A stretch of 18,711 nt of DNA, from NCBI GenBank assembly GCA_035601815.1, contig DATNNN010000042.1, positions 1 to 18,711 of the forward strand. Direction: 5' to 3'. The DNA is from DATNNN01 sp035601815. Its GTDB lineage: Bacteria; Pseudomonadota; Alphaproteobacteria; Rhizobiales; Xanthobacteraceae. The translations under genes and the position numbers were made by a program. The notes beneath the pieces are model-generated. The model worked only from the letters and a program-made list of their open reading frames with translations. It had not been told where the DNA came from and did no database searches. Below, piece by piece: positions 1-8,226 of this stretch; positions within the stretch are counted from its first letter, which is position 1; the number at the start of each line of letters is the position of its first letter.

Positions 1-2043
1 GGCTTCGTCGCCTGCTTCAAGGTGACGGCGAACTGGCCTTTGCCCACCGGCCTCGGCGGCGTCCTCGGTGACGCTCTCCTCAAGTTCCCCGCCCTCTTCG
101 CGGGCGCGAGCATGGGTGGCTTCGCCCGCCTCGTAGCTGGCACCTTATTCGGGATGCTTGCCGCCGTCGCCCTCCTCGTCGCTTGCGGGTTCGGCTTCAC
201 CGCCCCGCCGGCACGGACCGCCCGCAAGGAAGTGGGAGACGAAGACGAGGACGTCGCAGAGGACCGCCCCGGCCGCATCGCCCTGATTGCCGGCGCGTTT
301 TCTCATGGCCTGCTCGCGCTCAAGGCTCGCTTCGCGCGCCTGCTCCCGGCGCGCCGTGCACTGGCGCGCGCCGTCTCTGCGCAGGTTTCCGGCCACGACG
401 AGCGTCGCGAGCCGAACCTCAACACCACCGATGCCGACGCGGCGGAGTACCAATTCGAGGCGCCGCGCCACGGCAAGCGTGCGGCCGCTTCTCGCCGCCG
501 CCGCGCGGCGCGGTCCCGCGGCGACCGCTATGAGATGCCGCCACTCGAGCTGCTCGCCGCCGGGCCCAAGGAGCGTGCGCCGACGCTTTCGGCCGCGGCG
601 CTGGCCGAGAACGCCCAGGATCTGGAGAACGTGCTCGAGGACTTCGGCGTGCGCGGCGAGATCGTGAACGTCCACCCCGGCCCGGTGGTCACCCTGTACG
701 AGCTCGAGCCCGCCGCCGGCATCAAGTCATCGCGCGTCATCGGCCTTGCCGACGATATCGCCCGCTCGATGAGCGCCATATCCGCCCGCGTCGCCGTCGT
801 CTCCGGCCGCAACGCCATCGGCATCGAGCTGCCCAATCCCAAGCGCGAGAAGGTGGTGCTGCGCGACCTGCTCGCCACCGACGATGTCGCCAACTCCACG
901 GCGCGCCTACCGCTCTGCCTCGGCAAGACCATCGGCGGCGATCCGGTCATCGTCGACCTTGCACGCATGCCGCATCTGCTCATTGCCGGCACCACCGGCT
1001 CGGGCAAATCGGTGGCGATCAACACAATGATCCTGTCGCTGCTCTATCGGCTGAGACCCGAGGAGTGCCGCCTGATCCTGATCGACCCCAAGATGCTGGA
1101 GCTCTCGGTCTACGACGGCATTCCGCATCTCCTTGCCCCGGTGGTGACCGACCCGCGCAAGGCCATTGTCGCGCTGAAGTGGACCGTGCGTGAGATGGAA
1201 GAGCGCTACAAGAAGATGTCGAAGGTGGGCGTGCGCAACATCGAAGGCTTCAACGCCCGCCTCGCCGCAGCGCGCGAGAAAGACGAGACGATCGTACGCA
1301 CGGTACAGACCGGTTTCGATCGTGAGACCGGCGAGGCGATCTACGAACGCGAGGAGATGGATCTCGCCCCGCTGCCGCAGATCGTCGTCGTGGTCGACGA
1401 AATGGCGGACCTCATGATGCTCGCCGGCAAGGACATCGAGGGCGCGATCCAGCGTCTGTCGCAAATGGCGCGAGCCGCCGGCATCCACCTCTTGATGGCG
1501 ACCCAGCGTCCCTCGGTCGACGTCATTACCGGCACTATCAAGGCGAATTTCCCGACCCGCATCTCCTTCCAGGTGCCGTCGAAGATCGACAGCCGCACCA
1601 TCCTCAACGAGCCCGGCGCCGAGCAGCTCTTGGGCCAGGGCGACATGCTCTACATGGCCGGCGGCGGCCGCATCTCGCGCGTGCACGGGCCGTTCGTGTC
1701 CGATGTCGAGGTCGAGCGCGTCGTCGCTCATCTGAAGGAACAGGGCGTGCCCGAATATCTCGAGGCCGTCACCGCCGAGCCCGACGAGGACGTCGACGGC
1801 ATGGTCTTCGACAAGGGCGCCTTCGGCGAGGAAGGCGGCGGCGATCTCTATGCCCAGGCCGTGCAGATCGTGCTGCGCGACCGCAAGGCGTCCACCAGTT
1901 ACGTCCAGCGCCGGCTGCAGATCGGCTACAATCGCGCCGCCTCCATCATCGAGCGCATGGAGAAGGAGGGCATCGTCGGCGCCGCCAACCATGCCGGTAA
2001 GCGCGAAATCCTGGTCGACGAACCGGCCGAACAGGCCTATTGA
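1..2043 (+). CDS. ftsK: DNA translocase FtsK (5' end outside window)
   Basis: FtsK is a septum-anchored hexameric DNA pump that clears the terminus from the closing division site and activates XerCD at dif. The reading frame is open from base 1, so the gene is cut by the window edge; the GTG at 22 is internal, not the start. The visible 680 residues begin in the periplasmic or loop part of the membrane domain, followed by one hydrophobic segment (about 44-66) and an Arg-rich linker (to about 190). The RecA-like motor follows, with Walker A GTTGSGKS at 330-337 (bases 988-1011) and Walker B IVVVVDE at 461-467. The C-terminal gamma winged helix (about 618-676, SYVQRRLQIGYNRAASIIERM) reads polar DNA motifs and contacts XerD. 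The linker is much shorter than in E. coli FtsK. lolA follows on the same strand after 72 bp, the same neighbour order as in E. coli. Confidence 0.97.
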   Translation, partial: GFVACFKVTANWPLPTGLGGVLGDALLKFPALFAGASMGGFARLVAGTLFGMLAAVALLVACGFGFTAPPARTARKEVGDEDEDVAEDRPGRIALIAGAFSHGLLALKARFARLLPARRALARAVSAQVSGHDERREPNLNTTDADAAEYQFEAPRHGKRAAASRRRRAARSRGDRYEMPPLELLAAGPKERAPTLSAAALAENAQDLENVLEDFGVRGEIVNVHPGPVVTLYELEPAAGIKSSRVIGLADDIARSMSAISARVAVVSGRNAIGIELPNPKREKVVLRDLLATDDVANSTARLPLCLGKTIGGDPVIVDLARMPHLLIAGTTGSGKSVAINTMILSLLYRLRPEECRLILIDPKMLELSVYDGIPHLLAPVVTDPRKAIVALKWTVREMEERYKKMSKVGVRNIEGFNARLAAAREKDETIVRTVQTGFDRETGEAIYEREEMDLAPLPQIVVVVDEMADLMMLAGKDIEGAIQRLSQMARAAGIHLLMATQRPSVDVITGTIKANFPTRISFQVPSKIDSRTILNEPGAEQLLGQGDMLYMAGGGRISRVHGPFVSDVEVERVVAHLKEQGVPEYLEAVTAEPDEDVDGMVFDKGAFGEEGGGDLYAQAVQIVLRDRKASTSYVQRRLQIGYNRAASIIERMEKEGIVGAANHAGKREILVDEPAEQAY

Positions 2044-2115
2044 CGAGCGGAATCCCGGCCGCCAAATCGCCACAGCGGGCCGCTAGCGATCGCGTCGAAT
2101 GAGCCGGAGACCACG

Positions 2116-2961
2116 ATGAAGCAGGGCTTGGCGCTTTTTTCCAGAGCGTTGCTCGCGGTTGCGTTGCTGGGCACCGTCCCCACCGCCGCCGCGGTGGCAC
2201 AGGGTGCGTCCGCCGTGGTGCCGCTCCCCCGTCCGGCGCCCTTGCGCAAGGAAGGGATCGGACCGGAGGCCCCGCTTCCGCCCGCCGCCACCCCGGTGCC
2301 GCCCGCCGCCGTTCAGCCTCCGCCCGCCCCGGTACAACCAGCGGCAACCGTCGTCGCTCCCCCGCCGCCGGCGGCAACGGCAACCGCCGCGGCGGTCACC
2401 TCGCGCAGCGGCAACGCCTTCAGCGCCGCGCAACGCGCGTCGCTTGACCGCATCAACGGCTACTTCAACTCCGTGACCAACCTCGTCGGCAACTTCGTGC
2501 AGGTGGGCCCCGACGGGTCGCGCGCGGAAGGCAAGCTCTACATCCTGAAGCCCGGCAAGGTGCGCTTCGAATATGACCCGCCAAGCCCGATCGAGCTGAT
2601 CGCCGACGGCAGCTCGGTAGCGGTACGCGACCGCAAGCTCGCCACCCAGGACATCTATCCATTGTCGCAAACGCCGCTGCGCTTCCTGCTCACCGACAAG
2701 ATCAACTTGTTGCGCGACGCCAACGTAGTCAGCATCTACCAGGACGAGCTGTTCGTCTCCGTGGCGATCGAAGAGAAGCACCCGCTGACCGGCACCCACC
2801 GCCTGCTGATCATGTTCGGCGCGCAGGACTTCCAGCTCAAGCAGTGGACGGTCACCGACCAACAGGGCTACGACACCACGGTCGCGGTCTATAACCTCGA
2901 CCCCAGCCAGAAGCCGGATCCCAAACTCTTCCGCATCAACTACGAGCGCCCGCTGCAGTAG
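2116..2961 (+). CDS. lolA: Outer-membrane lipoprotein carrier protein LolA-like, with Pro/Ala-rich N-terminal linker
   Basis: LolA is a periplasmic chaperone that takes lipoproteins from LolCDE at the inner membrane and delivers them to the outer membrane. The 281-residue product starts with a Sec signal peptide (hydrophobic core about 8-20, likely cut after AAAVA near residue 28). A Pro/Ala/Val-rich stretch of about 65 residues follows, ending near residue 92. The LolA fold then covers about 98-281, with recognisable blocks such as GKLYILKPGKVRFEYDPP and SQTPLRFLLTD. The mature domain has normal family length; the Pro-rich linker is the extra part. The ATG at 2116 has a GGAGA purine run about 6 bases upstream. 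The gene lies 72 bp after ftsK with no visible terminator between, so co-transcription is possible. Its stop is 2 bp from the stop of the convergent cNMP-binding gene. Confidence 0.9.
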   Translation: MKQGLALFSRALLAVALLGTVPTAAAVAQGASAVVPLPRPAPLRKEGIGPEAPLPPAATPVPPAAVQPPPAPVQPAATVVAPPPPAATATAAAVTSRSGNAFSAAQRASLDRINGYFNSVTNLVGNFVQVGPDGSRAEGKLYILKPGKVRFEYDPPSPIELIADGSSVAVRDRKLATQDIYPLSQTPLRFLLTDKINLLRDANVVSIYQDELFVSVAIEEKHPLTGTHRLLIMFGAQDFQLKQWTVTDQQGYDTTVAVYNLDPSQKPDPKLFRINYERPLQ

Positions 2962-2963
2962 CG

Positions 2964-3446
2964 CTACGGCGCGCGCGGTCCGCCCGAGCCCTCGCCGGCG
3001 AACAGCGGTAGCGCCAGATCTAGATCGTTCAGCGCCGCTTCCACACGCTGCGCGATCACCTTGCGCAACGCGTCGGCTGCCTGCGGCTCGCCTTCGAGCA
3101 CGCGCAGAAACGTGCTGCGCGCGATCTTCAGCACCGCCGTGGGTTCGACGGCGATGGCGGTCGCCGGGCGGGCGGTGTCGACCACGAGCGCGGTCTCGCC
3201 GATCAGCGCCCCCGGCCGTGCGAGCAAAATGTCCTCGTCGCTGCGGTCGCGGCTGCTCTGCAACTGGACGGCGCCCGCGATCACCACATAGCCCCCGTCG
3301 GCGCGCTCGCCCTCCTCGAACAACACCTCGCCGTCCTCGAGCCGCACCTGCTCGGAGCTGATGGCGAGAATGCGCAAGGCGTCGAGACCGAGCGCATGCA
3401 GCGTCGGAAGCCGGTCGAGGAGTCCAATGTCGTCTTCAAGAGCCAT
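2964..3446 (-). CDS. Small cyclic-nucleotide-binding domain protein without DNA-binding domain
   Basis: This 160-residue protein is essentially one Crp-type cNMP-binding beta-roll (about 15-140) and has no helix-turn-helix. The phosphate-binding cassette reads IGETALVVDTARPATA (82-97) and keeps the Gly-Glu pair (G83, E84) and the arginine (R93) that contact ribose and phosphate in true cAMP/cGMP binders, so ligand binding is plausible. The start codon lies 4 bp after the stop of the upstream response-regulator gene, and I see no strong Shine-Dalgarno sequence, so it is probably co-transcribed and translationally coupled. From memory, Brucella has a protein of this kind (annotated as a cAMP-dependent kinase regulatory subunit) next to the regulator OtpR. 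Its partner and output are unknown; it could sense cAMP, cGMP or a dinucleotide and act by protein contact. Confidence 0.85.
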   Translation of the reverse strand: MALEDDIGLLDRLPTLHALGLDALRILAISSEQVRLEDGEVLFEEGERADGGYVVIAGAVQLQSSRDRSDEDILLARPGALIGETALVVDTARPATAIAVEPTAVLKIARSTFLRVLEGEPQAADALRKVIAQRVEAALNDLDLALPLFAGEGSGGPRAP

Positions 3447-3450
3447 TGGG

Positions 3451-4137
3451 CTATGGCACGAGCTTGTAGCCGCCGGCGTCGGTCACCAGCAACGCCGCGT
3501 TTGACGGATCGTTCTCAATCTTCTGCCGCAAGCGATAGATGTGAGTCTCCAACGTGTGGGTAGTGACGCCGGAATTGTAGCCCCATACCTCATGCAGGAG
3601 GACGTCGCGGGAAACCGCGCGCTGCCCGGCGCGATAGAGGTAACGCAGGATGGCGGTTTCCTTTTCCGTCAGGCGGATCTTGGCGCCGCGCTGGGTCACC
3701 AGGAGCTTCGCCCCAGGCCGAAAGATATACGGCCCGACGGGAAAGACGGCGTCCTCGCTTGCCTCATGGCTACGCAGCTGGGCGCGGATGCGGGCGAGCA
3801 GCACGGCGAAGCGAAAGGGCTTCGACACGTAGTCGTTGGCACCGGCCTCGAGCCCAAGGATTGTGTCCGAATCCGTGTCGTGGCCGGTGAGCATGATCAC
3901 TGGCGCCTTGAAGCCGTTCTTGCGCAACACGCGCACCGCGTCGCGCCCATCCATGTCGGGGAGGCCCACGTCCATGAGCACGAGATCGATGCGGCCGCTT
4001 CTGGCCTGCTGCAGCGCCGCCTGAGCGGTCTCCACCGCGTCGGTCTCGAACTCCTCGTGCAGCGCGAGCTGCTCGACAAGCGTCTCGCGAAGCTCGCGAT
4101 CATCGTCGACAACCAGGATTCTGCGCGTGTTGGCCAT
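3451..4137 (-). CDS. cenR: OmpR/PhoB-family response regulator, CenR/OtpR-like
   Basis: This 228-residue protein has a receiver domain (about 5-120) and a winged-helix DNA-binding domain (about 130-228). All receiver residues are in place: acidic pocket D11/D12, phospho-acceptor D56 (LVLMDVGLPDMDG), T84 and K106 (SKPF). The C-terminal domain shows LTEKETAILRYLYRAG and THTLETHIYRLRQKIE, typical of OmpR-type recognition helices. The sequence resembles the alphaproteobacterial CenR/OtpR group, which controls envelope integrity and division in Caulobacter and Brucella. That assignment is from remembered similarity and could be wrong at subfamily level. The ATG at 4137 has GGAGA at a good distance. 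No histidine kinase is encoded nearby, so the kinase (CenK in Caulobacter) would be elsewhere. The cNMP-binding gene follows after 4 bp. Confidence 0.9.
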   Translation of the reverse strand: MANTRRILVVDDDRELRETLVEQLALHEEFETDAVETAQAALQQARSGRIDLVLMDVGLPDMDGRDAVRVLRKNGFKAPVIMLTGHDTDSDTILGLEAGANDYVSKPFRFAVLLARIRAQLRSHEASEDAVFPVGPYIFRPGAKLLVTQRGAKIRLTEKETAILRYLYRAGQRAVSRDVLLHEVWGYNSGVTTHTLETHIYRLRQKIENDPSNAALLVTDAGGYKLVP

Positions 4138-4218
4138 GCGTTCTCCGCGCTGGGAGTTTACAAGGTTCGCTCCGGCAAGCCAGATAGCCGTTGGACTACT
4201 GTTTACCGCCGATTTCGG

Positions 4219-4791
4219 ATGCGCCGACCTGGATCATCGAGCTCGCGCGACAAGAAGGGGAACCCCGCGCGGGCGAATCGCTTCCTGCACTTGAGGCGCC
4301 GCCCCGGCGCGCGATCCGCTGGCTGGCTGCGGCTCGGCCAGCGGGCATTGCTCGTCACCATCGGCCGCGGCGGCATCTCTGCCAACAAGCGCGAGGGCGA
4401 CGGCGCCACGCCGCGCGGGCGCTTTCGCCTCATCAGATTGTGGTGGCGCGCGGACCGCGGAATGCGGCCGCACACGCCGCTGCCAGCGCGCGCCATCCGC
4501 CGCAATGATGCCTGGTGCGAGGATCCGCGCGATCGCCGCTACAACCGGCCAATGCGGATCGCCGCCGATACACACGGCGATCGCCTATGGCGCGACGATC
4601 ATTTCTACGATCTGCTCGTCGAGCTAGACCACAACGCGCGGCCGCGCGTCGCCAACCGCGGCAGCGCTGTGTTCATTCACGTGGCACGGCCGGGCTTGGC
4701 GCCGACCGCGGGCTGCGTCGCGCTGACAGCGGCGGACCTGCGCATCGTCCTCAGCCGCATCGGCCGCCGCGCGACGCTCATCATCGAGTGA
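4219..4791 (+). CDS. YkuD-type L,D-transpeptidase-like protein without visible signal peptide
   Basis: L,D-transpeptidases crosslink peptidoglycan or attach lipoproteins through a catalytic cysteine. With the ATG at 4219 the product has 190 residues. The YkuD-like core runs from about 35 to 190 and contains GRGGISANKREGDGATPRGR (49-68) and the catalytic segment with H154 (VFIHVAR) and C166 (PTAGCVALT). The usual S/T-H-G-C signature is reduced to T-A-G-C, as in the small alphaproteobacterial branch formerly called ErfK/YbiS/YcfS/YnhG. No Sec signal or membrane helix is visible; the N-terminus is basic and Ser/Pro-rich. The start is uncertain, because no good Shine-Dalgarno sequence precedes 4219 and a TTG at 4291 would give a 166-residue protein that still contains the core. 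The gene is divergent from the response regulator (81 bp gap) and converges on yggS with 2 bp between stops. Confidence 0.82.
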   Translation: MRRPGSSSSRDKKGNPARANRFLHLRRRPGARSAGWLRLGQRALLVTIGRGGISANKREGDGATPRGRFRLIRLWWRADRGMRPHTPLPARAIRRNDAWCEDPRDRRYNRPMRIAADTHGDRLWRDDHFYDLLVELDHNARPRVANRGSAVFIHVARPGLAPTAGCVALTAADLRIVLSRIGRRATLIIE

Positions 4792-4793
4792 TC

Positions 4794-5471
4794 TCAGTCG
4801 CGCCGGCCGAAGATCGCCGTGCCGACGCGCACATGCGTAGCGCCGAAGGAAATCGCTGAGACGAAATCCGCGCTCATGCCCATGGAGAGGTACGTCAGGC
4901 CGTTGCGCTTGGCGATCTTGTGCACGAGCGCGAAATGCGGCGCCGGCGCCTCGTCGGCGGGCGGGATACACATCAGGCCCACGATCACGAGCCCGAACTC
5001 GTCGCGGCACTGGGCGAGAAACCGATCAGCCGCTTCGGGCGGCACGCCCGCCTTCTGCGGCTCGCCCCCGGTGTTGATTTCGACGAAGAGCTTGAGCACG
5101 CGGCCCTGCTTTGCCATCTCGTCGGCGACGGCCTCGGCGATCTTCGGCCGGTCGACCGTGTGAATGGCGTCGAACAGTGCCACCGCGTCGCGCGCCTTGT
5201 TCGACTGGAGCGGGCCGACCAAATGCAGCGCAAGGTCGGGATAGCGCTCGCGCAACGCCGGCCATTTCGCTTTCGCCTCCTGGACGCGGTTCTCGCCGAA
5301 TACCCGATGGCCGGCGTCAAGCACGGACCGGATTTCCTCCGCGCCGAAGGTCTTGCTCACCGCCACCAGGTTCACCGACGCAGGATTGCGGCCGGCCGCG
5401 CGCGCGGCCGTGGCGATCTCGCCGCGCACAATCTCCAGGCGCGAGACGGAAGGATGAATGGAAGGGGCCAA
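4794..5471 (-). CDS. yggS: YggS family pyridoxal phosphate homeostasis protein
   Basis: This is a cytosolic single-domain PLP-binding protein of the YggS/PROSC (PLPBP) family, which buffers PLP and affects amino-acid and keto-acid balance but has no known enzymatic turnover. The 225-residue product has the PLP lysine K40 in LVAVSKTF, the HRVFGENRVQEAKAKW block, HLVGPLQSNK, the phosphate-binding YLSMGMSADFVSAI region and the C-terminal RVGTAIFG. Length and order are normal for the family. The start is a TTG at 5471: the only codons between it and the upstream in-frame stop near 5499 are not starts, and GGAAA lies about 8 bases upstream. It is divergent from leuS across 124 bp and convergent with the YkuD gene. 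Confidence 0.95.
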   Translation of the reverse strand: MAPSIHPSVSRLEIVRGEIATAARAAGRNPASVNLVAVSKTFGAEEIRSVLDAGHRVFGENRVQEAKAKWPALRERYPDLALHLVGPLQSNKARDAVALFDAIHTVDRPKIAEAVADEMAKQGRVLKLFVEINTGGEPQKAGVPPEAADRFLAQCRDEFGLVIVGLMCIPPADEAPAPHFALVHKIAKRNGLTYLSMGMSADFVSAISFGATHVRVGTAIFGRRD

Positions 5472-5595
5472 GATGAATTTCCGGTGGGAGACTGCATACT
5501 AGGTCCGGCGGCGCCTATCGCCAACACGGGATCGCGCAAGGCATTGACCGCAAGAGCTTTTTCGTGTCCTTACTCGCCCCGCGAGTTTCCCGCCC
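5472..5595. promoter_or_regulatory. Divergent yggS/leuS intergenic region
   Basis: At 124 bp this is the longest gene-free stretch in the window, and it must carry the promoters of both yggS and leuS. On + there is a TTGACC at 5544-5549 with only a poor -10 candidate downstream. A short inverted repeat, CTCGC-CCC-GCGAG (5573-5585), is followed by TTT just before the leuS ATG. No Shine-Dalgarno sequence is obvious in front of leuS. The promoter assignment is inferred from gene orientation, not from strong boxes. Confidence 0.5.
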
Positions 5596-8226
5596 ATGAA
5601 AAACGAACGCTACAACGCGCGCGACGCCGAGCCTCGCTGGCAGCGGACCTGGGAGGAGCGCGGCATCTACCGCACGCGCAACGACGACCCACGCCCGAAA
5701 TACTACGTGCTCGAGATGTTCCCCTACCCGTCGGGGCGCATCCACATGGGCCACGTGCGCAACTACACCCTGGGCGACGTGGTGGCGCGCTACATGCGCG
5801 CCCGCGGCATGAACGTGCTGCATCCCATGGGCTGGGACGCCTTCGGCATGCCCGCCGAGAACGCCGCCATGGCGAACAAGGTCCATCCCAAGGCCTGGAC
5901 CTACGAGAACATCACGGCGATGAAGGCCCAGCTCAAGTCCATGGGCCTGTCGCTGGACTGGAGCCGGGAGCTCGCCACCTGCGATCCCGCCTACTACCGC
6001 CATCAGCAGAAGATGTTCCTCGACTTCCTCAAGGCGGGCCTGGTCGAGCGCAAGAGCTCCAAGGTGAACTGGGATCCGGTCGATCAGACCGTGCTCGCCA
6101 ATGAGCAGGTGATCGACGGCCGCGGCTGGCGCTCCGGCGCGCCGGTGGAGCAGCGCGAGCTCGTCCAGTGGTTCTTCAAGATCACCGCGTTTGCCGAGGA
6201 TTTGCTCAAGGGCCTCGATCGTCTCGACCGCTGGCCGGAGAAAGTTCGGCTGATGCAGCAGAACTGGATCGGCCGCTCGAAAGGCTTGCTCATCCGTTTC
6301 GCGCTCGACCTCAAGACCACCCCGAATGGCGTGAGCGAGGTCGAGGTCTTCACCACCCGGCCCGACACCCTGTTCGGCGCAAGCTTCATGGCGATCTCGC
6401 CCGACCATCCGCTGGCGCTCGCCGCCGCCCGGAAGAATCCGGCGCTGAAGGATTTCATCGCCGAGTGCAAGCGCATGGGCACCGCCCAGGAGGCGATCGA
6501 GAAGGCGGAGAAGCTCGGCTTCGACACCGGCATGAAGGCGATCCATCCGTTCGACCCGAGCTGGAAGCTGTCGGTGTATGTGGCGAACTTCATTCTGATG
6601 GACTACGGCACCGGCGCGGTTTTCGGCTGTCCGGCACACGACCAGCGTGACCTCGAGTTCGCCCGCAAGTACGGCCTGCCGGTGACGCCGGTGGTCTGTC
6701 CCGAGGGCCAGGATGCGAAGACCTTCGTCATCGGCGACGCGGCCTATGATGGCCCCGGGCGCATGATCAACTCGCGCTTCCTCGACGGCATGACCATCGA
6801 AGCGGCGAAGGAGGAAGTCGCGCGCCGGCTCGAGAGCGAAACGCGCGGCAATCGCCCGGTGGGCCAGCGGCAAGTCAATTATCGCCTGCGCGACTGGGGC
6901 ATCTCGCGCCAGCGCTACTGGGGCTGTCCCATCCCCATCATCCATTGTGAGTCTTGCGGCGTCGTACCGGTACCGGACAAGGACCTGCCGGTGATATTGC
7001 CCGAGGACGTGGACTTCGACCGGCCCGGCAATCCGCTCGACCGCCATCCCACCTGGAAGCATGTGCCCTGCCCGCGCTGCGGCAAGCCGGCCCGGCGCGA
7101 AACCGACACGATGGACACCTTCGTGGATTCATCCTGGTACTTTCTTCGCTTCACCGCGCCCGACGCGCCTGCGGCCACCGACAAGAACGCGGCGCGCCAC
7201 TGGATGCCGGTCGATCAGTACATCGGCGGCGTCGAGCACGCGATCCTGCACCTCCTCTATTCGCGCTTCTTCACCCGCGCCATGAAAGCCACCGGCCACC
7301 TGGACATCGACGAGCCGTTCGCCGGGCTCTTCACCCAGGGCATGGTGGTGCACGAAAGCTACATCAAGAGCGACGGCACCTATGCCTCGCCCGCCGAGGT
7401 GCGCGTCGACACCGTCGGCGACAAGCGCACGGTGCAGCTGCTCTCGACCGGCGAGCCGATTCGCATCGGCCCCATCGAGAAGATGTCGAAGTCGACCCGC
7501 AACACCGTCGACCCCGACGACATTCTTTCCACTTTCGGCGCCGACACGGCGCGCTGGTTCATGCTTTCGGATTCGCCGCCCGACCGCGACGTGATCTGGA
7601 CCGAGGAAGGCGTGCAGGGCGCCTACCGATTCGTGCAGCGCCTTTGGCGATTGACGGGCGATCTCTCCGAGCTCATGGCCGGCACCGGCGCCCCGCGCCC
7701 CGCCCAATTCAACCCGCCGGCGCTCACGGTGCGCAAGGCGGCGCATACGGCGCTGGCGCGCGTGAGCGAGGACATCGAGAGGCTGCGCTTCAACCGCTGC
7801 GTAGCCCACATTTACGAGGCGGCGAACGCCCTTGCCGACTCCATCGCCGCCGCTCGCGCGACAAAAGCAGCATCCGCGGACCTCGCCTGGGCCTTCCGCG
7901 AGGCCGGCGACATCGTGGTACGCATTGTTGCCCCGATGATGCCGCATCTAGCGGAAGAATGCTGGCGGGAGCTCGGGCACGAGACCCTCGTCGCCGAGGA
8001 ATCGTGGCCCACGCTCGAACGCGAACTGCTGATCGAGGACACCATTACCCTGCCCGTCCAAATCAACGGCAAGAAGCGCGCCGATGTCACCATCGCCCGC
8101 GACGCACCGGTCGGCGAGGTGGAAGCCGCCGTGCTCGCGCTTGAGCCGGTTCGGCGAGCCTTGGAAGGCCGCCCGCCCAAGCGTATCATCGTCGTTCCGC
8201 AGAGGATCGTGAATGTCGTGGCTTGA
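5596..8226 (+). CDS. leuS: Leucyl-tRNA synthetase
   Basis: LeuRS is a class I synthetase that charges tRNA-Leu in the cytosol and hydrolyses mischarged products. The 876-residue length is normal. The class I HIGH motif is HMGH at 50-53 within YPSGRIHMGHVRNYT, and the KMSKS loop is at 629-633 (bases 7480-7494). The CP1 editing domain lies between about 225 and 415, with the threonine-rich TTRPDTLFGASFM and the aspartate-containing GCPAHDQRDLEFARKY. A zinc-ribbon-like pair, CESCG and CPRCG, flanks a domain before the catalytic KMSKS region. The anticodon-binding alpha-helical domain and C-terminal domain follow (GKKRADVTIARDAP). The ATG at 5596 gives the usual N-terminus YNARDAEPRWQ but has no clear Shine-Dalgarno sequence. 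lptE overlaps its 3' end by 14 bp, and the order leuS-lptE-holA matches that of enterobacteria. Confidence 0.99.
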   Translation: MKNERYNARDAEPRWQRTWEERGIYRTRNDDPRPKYYVLEMFPYPSGRIHMGHVRNYTLGDVVARYMRARGMNVLHPMGWDAFGMPAENAAMANKVHPKAWTYENITAMKAQLKSMGLSLDWSRELATCDPAYYRHQQKMFLDFLKAGLVERKSSKVNWDPVDQTVLANEQVIDGRGWRSGAPVEQRELVQWFFKITAFAEDLLKGLDRLDRWPEKVRLMQQNWIGRSKGLLIRFALDLKTTPNGVSEVEVFTTRPDTLFGASFMAISPDHPLALAAARKNPALKDFIAECKRMGTAQEAIEKAEKLGFDTGMKAIHPFDPSWKLSVYVANFILMDYGTGAVFGCPAHDQRDLEFARKYGLPVTPVVCPEGQDAKTFVIGDAAYDGPGRMINSRFLDGMTIEAAKEEVARRLESETRGNRPVGQRQVNYRLRDWGISRQRYWGCPIPIIHCESCGVVPVPDKDLPVILPEDVDFDRPGNPLDRHPTWKHVPCPRCGKPARRETDTMDTFVDSSWYFLRFTAPDAPAATDKNAARHWMPVDQYIGGVEHAILHLLYSRFFTRAMKATGHLDIDEPFAGLFTQGMVVHESYIKSDGTYASPAEVRVDTVGDKRTVQLLSTGEPIRIGPIEKMSKSTRNTVDPDDILSTFGADTARWFMLSDSPPDRDVIWTEEGVQGAYRFVQRLWRLTGDLSELMAGTGAPRPAQFNPPALTVRKAAHTALARVSEDIERLRFNRCVAHIYEAANALADSIAAARATKAASADLAWAFREAGDIVVRIVAPMMPHLAEECWRELGHETLVAEESWPTLERELLIEDTITLPVQINGKKRADVTIARDAPVGEVEAAVLALEPVRRALEGRPPKRIIVVPQRIVNVVA

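Noticed and set aside
907..2073. Open frame of about 388 codons on - opposite ftsK
   Set aside because: Antisense to the conserved motor domain, with no recognisable domain and atypical composition.
3541..4218. N-terminal extension of the YkuD gene reaching back over the response regulator
   Set aside because: The extension is antisense to a complete regulator and shows no domain; the enzyme core needs nothing before about 4291.
4674..4690. Third parS-like sequence with TTCACGTG core inside the YkuD gene
   Set aside because: Outside the eight-base core about five positions differ from consensus, which is too weak for ParB.
5515..7062. Long open frame of about 515 codons on - opposite leuS
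   Set aside because: It is antisense to a certain LeuRS gene. Its His/Arg/Gly/Leu-rich translation matches no family I recognise, and such shadows are normal in GC-rich coding DNA.
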